A stretch of DNA of 40,780 bases from Actinomycetota bacterium. Its GTDB lineage: Bacteria; Actinomycetota; Actinomycetes; S36-B12; GCA-2699445. Positions 29,907 to 36,854 of the stretch are shown here, one piece after another. The position numbers were made by a program, and so were the translations under genes. The stretch spans positions 1-40,780 of the forward strand of contig JAPOIY010000023.1 in the NCBI GenBank assembly GCA_029978705.1, read 5' to 3'. Each line of letters opens with the position of its first letter. Position 1 is the first letter of the stretch. Below the pieces are notes generated by a model. It did not search any database and was not told where the DNA came from. It was given only the letters and a program-made list of their open reading frames with translations.

Positions 29907-31372
29907 TGGTGGAAGGAGTCGTCGTTGGTGAGTTCGTCCGGGAGCGGCCCGGACAGGTTCTCGAAGTAGTCGACGACACGCTGCAGGTCGGCGAGCATGA
30001 GATTCGCGAAGGAGTGGCCCATGCCGTTGCGTACGACGACCCGCAGGCCACTCATCTTCTCCATGTCGGCCGGCAGGGAGTACGCCGGTAGCTGCCAGCC
30101 GTACTCGCGCATCTTGTCGGAGATGTCGTAGACCGTGTAGTTCTTCACCGAATCCTTGAGCGTGAAGAAGAACACCGGCAACTGGCTGCCGTCGGACTGC
30201 AGCTCGAACGGTCCCATCGCGCCGATCTTGCCCGACAGGTACAGCGCCACGTTGCGGCACTGCTGCTGGATGGCCTTGTAGCCGAGGAAGCCGAGGCGCA
30301 GGAAGTTGTAGTACTGCCCGATCACCTGGCTGCCGGGGCGGGAGAAGTTGAGCGTGAAGGTCGGCATGTTGCCGCCCAGGTAGTTCACGTTGAACACCAG
30401 TCCCTCGGGCAGGTCCTTCGGCTCCCGCCACATGACCCAGCCGACGCCCGGATACACCAACCCGTACTTGTGTCCGGAGGAGTTGATGGACTTCACCCGC
30501 TTCAGGCGGAAGTCCCACAGCAGGTCGGGGTCGATGAAGGGGGCGACGAACCCGCCGGAGGCTGCGTCCACGTGCACGGGGATGTCCCACCCCTTCTTCT
30601 TCTGCAGCTTGTCGAGGGCCTTGCAGATGTCGGCCACCGGCTCGTAGGAGCCGTCGAAGGTAGAGCCGAGGATCGCCACGACCCCGATGGTGTTCTCGTC
30701 GCAGTACTTGACCGCCTCGTCTGGCGTCAGGTGCAGGCGGCCGGGACCCAGCGGGACGTAGCGGGGCTCGACCTCCCAGTACCGCGCGAACTTCTCCCAG
30801 ACGACCTGGACGTTGGCGCCCATCACGAGATTGGGTTTGTCGGTAGGTTTCCCGGCCGCCTCCTGCCGGGCCTTCCACGACCACTTCAACGCCATCCCCC
30901 CGAGCATGACGGCCTCGGACGAGCCGACCGTGGAGGTGCCGGTGGCCTCACCCGGTGCGTTCCACAGATTCGACACGATCTTGATGCACCGCTGCTCGAT
31001 CTCCGCGGTCATCGGGTATTCGTCTTTGTCGATCATGTTCTTGTCGAACGTCTCGGCGAACAGCTTGTCCGCCTGGTCGTCCATCCACGTCGTGACGAAG
31101 GTGGCCAGGTTCTGCCGTGCCTGCCCGTCCAGCATCAGCATGTCGTGCACGACCTGGTAGGCGACGTCGGGCGTCTCGGGGAGGAACGGCAACGTGTCGA
31201 CCGGCGCCGCATCCTCCTCGCCGGGGCGGGCGAACGTCGGGGTCAGCGACACCTGGGCCACGGCCTCGGCCGTCATCTCCATCCCGGTGGTTTCTGCGAA
31301 GGTCTTCTGGACGAGTTGGCGCTCCTCCTCAGTCAGCAGCGGCTGGACGGAGGGGGTCTTCTTCTTGGCCAT
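29903..31372 (-). CDS. gadB: Glutamate decarboxylase
   Basis: The protein has 489 residues and is PLP-dependent. Signatures are TVGSSEAVMLGGMALKWSW, PVHVDAASGGFVAPF and the cofactor lysine at about residue 302 in SSGHKYGLVYPGVGW. It converts glutamate to GABA and consumes a proton. The C-terminus ends in SFHH. E. coli GadB likewise ends with a His-containing tail whose His465 blocks the active site at neutral pH, so acid-gated activity is plausible here. No GABA/glutamate antiporter is adjacent. A TAGGCT box lies about 28 nt upstream of ATG 31372, with GAAAGG as ribosome site. It sits on the opposite strand between prs and rplY, an insertion relative to mycobacteria. Confidence 0.94.
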   Translation of the reverse strand: MAKKKTPSVQPLLTEEERQLVQKTFAETTGMEMTAEAVAQVSLTPTFARPGEEDAAPVDTLPFLPETPDVAYQVVHDMLMLDGQARQNLATFVTTWMDDQADKLFAETFDKNMIDKDEYPMTAEIEQRCIKIVSNLWNAPGEATGTSTVGSSEAVMLGGMALKWSWKARQEAAGKPTDKPNLVMGANVQVVWEKFARYWEVEPRYVPLGPGRLHLTPDEAVKYCDENTIGVVAILGSTFDGSYEPVADICKALDKLQKKKGWDIPVHVDAASGGFVAPFIDPDLLWDFRLKRVKSINSSGHKYGLVYPGVGWVMWREPKDLPEGLVFNVNYLGGNMPTFTLNFSRPGSQVIGQYYNFLRLGFLGYKAIQQQCRNVALYLSGKIGAMGPFELQSDGSQLPVFFFTLKDSVKNYTVYDISDKMREYGWQLPAYSLPADMEKMSGLRVVVRNGMGHSFANLMLADLQRVVDYFENLSGPLPDELTNDDSFHH

Positions 31373-31441
31373 GGTTGCCTTTCGTCGCGTTCCGCGAGCC
31401 TATTGACCCCCGCCTCCGGCCGCCACCGGGAACGGGGCCAT

Positions 31442-31470
31442 TTGGCCGGTCAGTCGGGCCCCGCTACCCT
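31442..31470 (+). promoter_or_regulatory. rplY–pth promoter (-35 TTGGCC, 17 bp, -10 TACCCT)
   Basis: TTGGCC at 31442–31447 and TACCCT at 31465–31470 are separated by exactly 17 bp. The predicted start at about 31477 is the first base of the structured leader. Confidence 0.62.
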
Positions 31471-31476
31471 GGGGAA

Positions 31477-31545
31477 GCCTCGGCGAGGGCCCGACCGGAC
31501 GGTCGGAGCCGTTATCGACGTGGTGCGGTCCGCGACTGCCGAGGC
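31477..31545 (+). promoter_or_regulatory. Structured 5' leader of rplY (candidate ribosomal-protein leader)
   Basis: GCCTCGGC (31477–31484) pairs perfectly with GCCGAGGC (31538–31545), closing a 53-nt interior. The interior holds a perfect hairpin CCGACC-GGAC-GGTCGG (31491–31506) and GC-rich short helices. The closed structure begins at the predicted transcript start and ends 26 nt before the ATG. A control role for bL25 synthesis is inference. Confidence 0.5.
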
Positions 31546-31571
31546 ACGCCCGCACCCCCGAGGAGTTGTTC

Positions 31572-32162
31572 ATGTCCCAGGACGTCCGCATCGAGGCCGT
31601 GGCCCGCGACAGTTTCGGCAAGGGCGCGTCCCGCCAGTATCGCCGGGATGGACGTGTGCCGGCCGTCGTCTACGGATCCGGCTCCGAGGTTCGGCACGTG
31701 GTGCTCCCGAGCCACGAACTGGCGCTGGCCCTGCGGATCCCGCGGGTGGTGCTGCAGGCGCAGTTCGAGGGGGAGGAACTCCTCGTGGCGCCGCGGGACG
31801 TGCAGCGGGACCCCGTGCGCCAGGATCTGCTGCATGTCGACCTCGTGCTGTTGAGCCGCGAGGACGTGGCTGCCCGCCACGCGTACGCGGATGCGCTCGC
31901 CAAGGCCGAGCGCCTGGCGGAGGAGGCGGGTCAGGACCCGATCCAGGTGGGCGCCATCATCGAGGAAGCCGCCGCGAACGACGAGAACCTCGACGAGGTG
32001 GCCGACCGCATCGTGTCGATCCTCGAGGAGCAGGCCCGCGCCCGCGCCGAGGCCGCCGCTGCCGCTGCTGCTGCCGAGGACGCCGCTGCCGAAGCCGCGG
32101 CCGCCGAGGGTGGCGAGGAGGCGGCGGAGGCCGGCGCCGAGGAAGCCGCTGCCGAGGAGTGA
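31572..32162 (+). CDS. rplY: 50S ribosomal protein bL25 with atypical helical C-terminus
   Basis: The protein has 196 residues from ATG 31572 (GAGGAG 6 nt upstream; a TTG two codons earlier is in frame). Residues 1–90 are the 5S rRNA-binding L25 domain (ARDSFGKGASRQYRRDGRVPAVVYG, then PVRQDLLHVDLVLL). In CTC-type L25 proteins a beta-sheet domain normally follows. Here it is replaced by a charged helical segment (ALAKAERLAEEA, then DEVADRIVSILEEQARARAEA) and an Ala/Glu-rich tail. The protein therefore seems to lack the TL5 beta domain. The stop overlaps pth as GTGA. The L25 role in 50S assembly should remain. Confidence 0.9.
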   Translation: MSQDVRIEAVARDSFGKGASRQYRRDGRVPAVVYGSGSEVRHVVLPSHELALALRIPRVVLQAQFEGEELLVAPRDVQRDPVRQDLLHVDLVLLSREDVAARHAYADALAKAERLAEEAGQDPIQVGAIIEEAAANDENLDEVADRIVSILEEQARARAEAAAAAAAAEDAAAEAAAAEGGEEAAEAGAEEAAAEE

Positions 32163-32728
32163 GCGGGGACCCCTGGCTCGCGGTCGGCCTGGGCAACCCC
32201 GGCGACCGCTACGCCGGTACCCGGCACAACGTCGGCCAGCAGGCCGTGGCGCATTTGGCGGAGGCCTCCGGGACCCGGCTCACCGCCAACCGCAAGGTGC
32301 GGTGTGACCTCGCCGAGGTGCGGGTCTCCGGGAAGCGCCTCATCCTGGCCACTCCCCACTCGTACATGAACGAGTCGGGGGGGCCGGTCAGCGCGGTGGT
32401 GCGGTACTTCGCCGTGCCCACCGACCACCTCATCGTGCTGCAGGATGAGATCGACATCCCCTTCGGGGCGCTGCGGGTCAAGTTCGGCGGCGGCGACGGG
32501 GGGCACAACGGCCTGCGGTCGATCCGCAGGTCCCTCGGCACCGGCGACTGGTACCGCGTGCGCCTGGGGGTGGGCCGGGGGCGCGGCGAAGCCGCCGACC
32601 ACGTCCTGTCCCGCTTCAGCCGTCACGAGGCGGCGGAACTGCCCGACCTGCTCCAGCGGGCTGACGACTGCGTGGAGACGCTCGTGGCCGCGGGGCTCGC
32701 GGACGCGCAGAACCGCTTCAACAGTTGA
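32159..32728 (+). CDS. pth: Peptidyl-tRNA hydrolase
   Basis: The protein has 189 residues from GTG 32159, coupled to rplY. Signatures are GLGNPGDRYAGTRHNVGQQ with the catalytic His near residue 23, ATPHSYMNESGGPV, LQDEIDIPFGALRVKFGG with the catalytic Asp, and GGHNGLRSI. It recycles peptidyl-tRNAs that fall off the ribosome. The rplY–pth order is conserved in actinobacteria. Confidence 0.96.
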   Translation: MSGDPWLAVGLGNPGDRYAGTRHNVGQQAVAHLAEASGTRLTANRKVRCDLAEVRVSGKRLILATPHSYMNESGGPVSAVVRYFAVPTDHLIVLQDEIDIPFGALRVKFGGGDGGHNGLRSIRRSLGTGDWYRVRLGVGRGRGEAADHVLSRFSRHEAAELPDLLQRADDCVETLVAAGLADAQNRFNS

Positions 32729-32736
32729 GGGCCGGT

Positions 32737-32742
32737 TAGGCT
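32737..32742 (+). promoter_or_regulatory. -10 box of a leaderless promoter for the cysQ-like gene
   Basis: TAGGCT ends 6 nt before ATG 32749. Confidence 0.52.
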
Positions 32743-32748
32743 GCCCGG

Positions 32749-33528
32749 ATGACCACGGAACTGGAACTCGCGGGAAATGTCGCAGCGGAGGCCGGGCAGT
32801 TACTGGTGCGGATCCGGACCGAGGCCGGTGACATCGCCCCCGACGACAAACCCGCCCTGAAGGCGCTGCGGGACAAGGCGGACGCGGAGTCCAACGAGCT
32901 GATCACTGCGCGCCTGGTGCTCGCCGACGGTGACGCCCTGCTCAGTGAGGAGGGGGTGGATGACGAGGAACGGCTCGGCGCGCAGCGGGTCTGGATCGTG
33001 GACCCCCTGGACGGGACCTGGGAGTACGGTCAGGGACGCAGCGACTTCGGGGTGCACATCGCCCTGTGGGACATGAACCAGCGCCGGATGCTGCTCGGAG
33101 TCGTCGATCTCCCGGCCCAGGGGCTGCAGCGCACCTCGGGGGACCTGGACCCGGAGCTGCCGATGCTGCCCGAGGACCGCCCCTTGCGCATCGTCGCCTC
33201 CCGCACCCGGCCCCCCGCGGAGCTCGCGGCCATCTGCGACCGGCTCGCGGAACGGGTGGGACAGGCCGTCGAGGTCGTCAACGTCGGGTCGGTGGGGGCG
33301 AAGGTCAACGAGATCCTGTCCGGCCGGGCCGAGGCGTACCTGCACGACACCGGCTTCTACGAATGGGACCTGGCGGCTCCGCTCGCCGTCGCCAAACACT
33401 ACGGACTCGTATGCGACCACTGGGACGGCAGCGAGGTGGACTTCAACCTGATGCCGCCCTTCGTGAAGAACGTCTTCGTCAGCCACCCGGCCATCGCCGA
33501 CGACCTGCGGGCCAGCCTGAACCCCTGA
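32749..33528 (+). CDS. cysQ: Inositol monophosphatase-family phosphatase, CysQ-like (PAP phosphatase)
   Basis: The protein has 259 residues. The metal/phosphate motifs of the Li+-sensitive phosphatase family are present: LLSEEGVDD, VDPLDGTWEYGQGRSDFGVH, and YEWDLAAPLAVAKHYG near the C-terminus. The order and spacing fit CysQ, which dephosphorylates 3'-phosphoadenosine 5'-phosphate (PAP), the by-product of sulfotransferases and sulfate reduction. Inositol phosphatase or fructose-1,6-bisphosphatase activity cannot be excluded. It is leaderless from ATG 32749. A PAPS-type sulfotransferase is encoded about 5 kb downstream, which supports a PAP-clearing role. Confidence 0.85.
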   Translation: MTTELELAGNVAAEAGQLLVRIRTEAGDIAPDDKPALKALRDKADAESNELITARLVLADGDALLSEEGVDDEERLGAQRVWIVDPLDGTWEYGQGRSDFGVHIALWDMNQRRMLLGVVDLPAQGLQRTSGDLDPELPMLPEDRPLRIVASRTRPPAELAAICDRLAERVGQAVEVVNVGSVGAKVNEILSGRAEAYLHDTGFYEWDLAAPLAVAKHYGLVCDHWDGSEVDFNLMPPFVKNVFVSHPAIADDLRASLNP

Positions 33529-33549
33529 GGTCCGCCTCCTCAAGGAAAT

Positions 33550-33571
33550 CCCCGGTTCTGCCGAACTGGGG
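33550..33571 (+). promoter_or_regulatory. Hairpin over the ribosome site of the GH16 gene
   Basis: CCCCGGTT and AACTGGGG pair at 7 of 8 positions around a 6-nt loop. The 3' arm contains the GGGGAG ribosome site just before the GTG start. It may damp translation, or act as a terminator for cysQ although it lacks a T-run. Confidence 0.4.
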
Positions 33572-33574
33572 AGT

Positions 33575-35047
33575 GTGGCACGCCGCAGCACGGTTGTTCT
33601 CCTGGCCGCCCTCCTCGTCGGACCGGTGGGACCGGTTGCCGTCGCCGCTCCGGCCGCCGCTCCCGGGCACGCCACCAGCGTGCGCCGTGAGACCTCCGGG
33701 ACGTGGATGTCGCAACAGCCGGTGTCCGGGGAGCGGGGGGAGCGGGTGGCCCTGTTCGGGCGGATGCGCTCCGGCGCCCCGCAGCGGGTGCGCCTGGTCG
33801 TCGTGGAGCGGGGCGACGCGGGGACCAGGCGGTCCGTCGATGTGGTGCGCGCGCACTCGGCCCTGCACCGCTTCTCCTTGACCCACGTCGTGGCCGCCGA
33901 CGCCGCGCAACTCTCGGCCCGGGTGACGCCGCTGGGCGACCGGCCGATCCGCGTGACCGGTGCCCGCCTCGCCGTCCGGGCCGGTGCGACGGCCGCGCCG
34001 ACCCCGACCGTGCCCACGGATCCCCCGCCCACCGCTGCCGACCCGCCCACCGCTGCCGACCCGACCCCGGTCCCGACCCCGGCTCCGGCAACTCCGTCCG
34101 ATCGGACTCCGGTCCCGACCGTGACCCCGACCCCGGCACCGCCGGCCGACCCGGCCCCGGCGACTCCTTCTGCTCCAGCCGCGACCGCCAGCCCGGCGGC
34201 CCCGGCCGGCTGGCAGGTGTACTGGTCCGACGAGTTCTCCGGCACCGGGCTGGCCCCGAGCCGCTGGCAGGCGTACCACAACACCTACGGCGACGGGAAC
34301 AACGAGTTGGCCTGCCTCACGCCGGACAATGTGGTGGTGTCCGGGGGCAGCGCCTCGTTCGTCGCCCGCAAGGAGCGGATCACCTGTCCCGGGTCGCCCA
34401 CCGACGACTACTCCTCGGGCTTCATCGGATCGCGCGAGGCGGGCCGCTACTACCCGCTGTTCGGGCGCTACGAGATCCGCGCCCGGATCCCGCACGGGCA
34501 GGGGCTGTGGCCGGCGTTCTGGCTGCGGCACCGCTCGGGGGCCGGCGTGGCGGAGGTGGACGTCATGGAGTACTTCTACTCCCAGGTCCCGGGACGGACG
34601 ACGCAGACACTGCACTTCCCGAGCACGGTGGGGCGCAACGTGGCCAAACGCTCCGTCTTCACCGAGACCCCGGTGCGCGGCACCGGCGGCTGGCACACGT
34701 GGGCGGTCGAGATCGAGCCGGCTGCGCCCGGCTCGCCGGACGTGCGGTTCCGGTTCCTCATCGACGACGTGACGACGCTCGAATACGTCAACACCCAGGC
34801 AGCGGCTTGGACCGGTGGCGACCAATCGGCCGCATGGGACATCGCCGTCAATCTCGCCGTCGGCGGTGACTGGACGGGCCACCCGGAACGCCAACTCGGC
34901 TACCTGGCCGGACCGGGGGTGTGCAGCCTCACCTACCGGGCGCCCAGCGGTGGCGACCCGGCCACCTGTCCGACGACCGGCCTGTGGTTCGCCGAACTGC
35001 CCGGTGGGTACGAGGTGGACTACGTGCGGGTCTACACCCGGCCCTGA
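33575..35047 (+). CDS. Secreted glycoside hydrolase family 16 (laminarinase-type beta-glucanase)
   Basis: The protein has 490 residues. A signal peptide (about 1–25, ending VAVAAPAAA) leads to a small beta-rich N-terminal domain (about 35–140), possibly carbohydrate-binding. A Pro/Thr/Ala linker spans about 145–210, then comes the GH16 domain (WSDEFSGTGL, GDGNNELACL, FGRYEIRARIPHGQGLWPAFW). The catalytic bulge motif is AEVDVMEY with nucleophile Glu327, Asp329 and acid/base Glu332, the ExDxxE form typical of beta-1,3-glucanases. The linker has a perfect 18-bp DNA duplication and is a good target for the PMT of this window. It opens the surface polysaccharide region, so its glycan may be self-made or environmental. 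Confidence 0.9.
   Translation: MARRSTVVLLAALLVGPVGPVAVAAPAAAPGHATSVRRETSGTWMSQQPVSGERGERVALFGRMRSGAPQRVRLVVVERGDAGTRRSVDVVRAHSALHRFSLTHVVAADAAQLSARVTPLGDRPIRVTGARLAVRAGATAAPTPTVPTDPPPTAADPPTAADPTPVPTPAPATPSDRTPVPTVTPTPAPPADPAPATPSAPAATASPAAPAGWQVYWSDEFSGTGLAPSRWQAYHNTYGDGNNELACLTPDNVVVSGGSASFVARKERITCPGSPTDDYSSGFIGSREAGRYYPLFGRYEIRARIPHGQGLWPAFWLRHRSGAGVAEVDVMEYFYSQVPGRTTQTLHFPSTVGRNVAKRSVFTETPVRGTGGWHTWAVEIEPAAPGSPDVRFRFLIDDVTTLEYVNTQAAAWTGGDQSAAWDIAVNLAVGGDWTGHPERQLGYLAGPGVCSLTYRAPSGGDPATCPTTGLWFAELPGGYEVDYVRVYTRP
34025..34060 (+). repeat. Perfect 18-bp tandem duplication in the GH16 linker
   Basis: The unit CCGCCCACCGCTGCCGAC occurs twice in a row and encodes PPTAAD twice; related CCGACCCCGG units follow. 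It points to growth of the linker by slippage. Confidence 0.85.
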
Positions 35048-35189
35048 TACCCCATGCAGCCGCACCACTACACAGAGTGAGTGAATTGCGGCCTATCTCG
35101 CACCTCTGCCGCCCGTCGCTACTGCGTGTTACGTTCGGGAGGACGCCGCAGGGGTGCGGTGTCCCGACATCGGTGGGTGGGGATTCACG

Positions 35190-36845
35190 ATGCTCCGTTC
35201 GATCATGCGACGTGCGATCACACGACTCGCGCCCGGTCTCGTCGCGGCCATGCTGGCGGGCGGAGTGGCGCAGGCGGCCTTCGTCCCGGTGCCGCCGACG
35301 CCCGCGCACCGCATCGCCGTCAACGACGTGGTGCGGGCTGTGGTGATCGGTGACGGTGTCGCCTACGTGGGCGGCGACTTCACCAGTGCCACGGGGAGCA
35401 ACGGCACCTATCCGCGGGCGCGGGTCGCCGCGTTCGATCTCGACACCGGCGCCGTCCTGCCGTTCCGGGCGGACACCAATGGAGTGGTCCGGGCCCTCGC
35501 GCTGCGTGGCCCCGACCTCTTCGTGGGCGGCGACTTCTCGACCATCGGGGGACTGTCCCGCAGCCGGCTCGCCGCGGTGTCCGCGGCGACCGGTGACGTG
35601 ACGGGATTCCGGGTCGACGCCACCGGGGCCGTGCGGGCGCTCGCCACCGTCGGCACGCGCCTGTACGTGGGCGGCAACTTCGGGGCCATCGGTGGGGTCA
35701 CCCAGGCGCGCCTCGCCGCCGTCGACCTGACCACCGGTACCGTCGTGCCGGGCTTCCGCCCCGCCCTCGACGGCACCGTGCTCGCCGTGACCGCGGCACC
35801 GGACGGCAGCGCCGTCTACGCCGGCGGCGCCTTCCGGACGGTGAACGGGCAGAGCCGCAACCGGCTGGCCCGGTTCACCACCGGGGGGCAACTGAGCGGT
35901 CCCGTGTTCGCCAACTCCTCCGACTACAGCGTGCTCGCCCTCGACATCAACGAGGACGGGTCGCGGGTGTTCGCCGCGATCGGCGGCTCGGGCAACCAGG
36001 CGGCTGCGTTCCACACCACCACCGGCGCCCGCCTGTGGCGGCAGCGCGCCGACGGGGACGTGCAGGCCATCGCGTACCAGGCGGGCAACGTCTACTTCGG
36101 GTTCCACGAGGGCTTCGGGGGCGACACCAGTGTCCGCCTACTGGCCGCCGACGCCACGACCGGACAGCTGGAGGGCGCCTTCCGCCCGTCGATTAACTCC
36201 TACTGGGGGGTCCGCGCGCTCGACGCGACCGAGCGGGGGCTGCTGGCCGGTGGGGAGTTCACGACCGTCGCCGGGGTCGAGGTGGGCCGAGCGGCCTTCT
36301 TCGACGCCCAGAACGGCCCACCCCCACCGCCGCCGGTCACCAGCTTCGTGACCGCGGGGGACACCTGGCGCTACCGCGACACCGGTACCGAAGCGCCGGG
36401 CTGGGCCGGTGCCGGGTTCGACGACTCCACCTGGCCCACGGGCCCGGCGGAACTCGGGTACGGCGACGGCGACGAGGCCACCGTCGTCGGCTACGGGCCC
36501 AGCGCCACCAACAAGTACCGCACCACCTGGTTCCGCAAGACGTTCCCGGGCACCGACGATCTTCCGGTCACCGCGCTGGACCTGTCCCTGCTGGCCGACG
36601 ATGGTGCTGTCGTCTACCTCAACGGGATCGAGGTCGCCCGCGACAACATGCCGGCCGGGACGATCACCGCGACGACCCTGGCTGCCACCAACCGCAGCGG
36701 AACCGCCGAGACCCAGTTCCGCTCCTTCCCCGTCGACCCCCACCTCCTGCGGGCCGGGACGAACACGCTGGCGGTGGAGGTACACCAGGACTCCTCCTCG
36801 TCGTCGGACCTGAGTTTCGACCTCGCCCTGCGCGCGACCGGCTGA
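35190..36845 (+). CDS. Secreted beta-propeller protein with C-terminal Gal-binding-like domain
   Basis: The protein has 551 residues from ATG 35190 (GGTGGGG upstream). A signal peptide ends GGVAQA. Residues about 40–390 are propeller-like repeats, each with VRAL/VYVGGDFTS followed by RLAAVDLTTGTV, of the type found in delta-60/DUF5122-like surface proteins. A PPPPPP spacer follows. The C-terminal domain (about 400–550) has WRYRDTGTEAPGWAGAGFDD, GYGDGDEATVV and YLNGIEVARDNMP, a jelly-roll fold often attached to secreted phosphatases and surface proteins. No catalytic motif is seen; adhesion or glycan binding is inferred. It stands 9 nt upstream of the flippase gene and is probably co-transcribed with it. 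Confidence 0.85.
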   Translation: MLRSIMRRAITRLAPGLVAAMLAGGVAQAAFVPVPPTPAHRIAVNDVVRAVVIGDGVAYVGGDFTSATGSNGTYPRARVAAFDLDTGAVLPFRADTNGVVRALALRGPDLFVGGDFSTIGGLSRSRLAAVSAATGDVTGFRVDATGAVRALATVGTRLYVGGNFGAIGGVTQARLAAVDLTTGTVVPGFRPALDGTVLAVTAAPDGSAVYAGGAFRTVNGQSRNRLARFTTGGQLSGPVFANSSDYSVLALDINEDGSRVFAAIGGSGNQAAAFHTTTGARLWRQRADGDVQAIAYQAGNVYFGFHEGFGGDTSVRLLAADATTGQLEGAFRPSINSYWGVRALDATERGLLAGGEFTTVAGVEVGRAAFFDAQNGPPPPPPVTSFVTAGDTWRYRDTGTEAPGWAGAGFDDSTWPTGPAELGYGDGDEATVVGYGPSATNKYRTTWFRKTFPGTDDLPVTALDLSLLADDGAVVYLNGIEVARDNMPAGTITATTLAATNRSGTAETQFRSFPVDPHLLRAGTNTLAVEVHQDSSSSSDLSFDLALRATG

Positions 36846-36854
36846 CGCCCGCCG

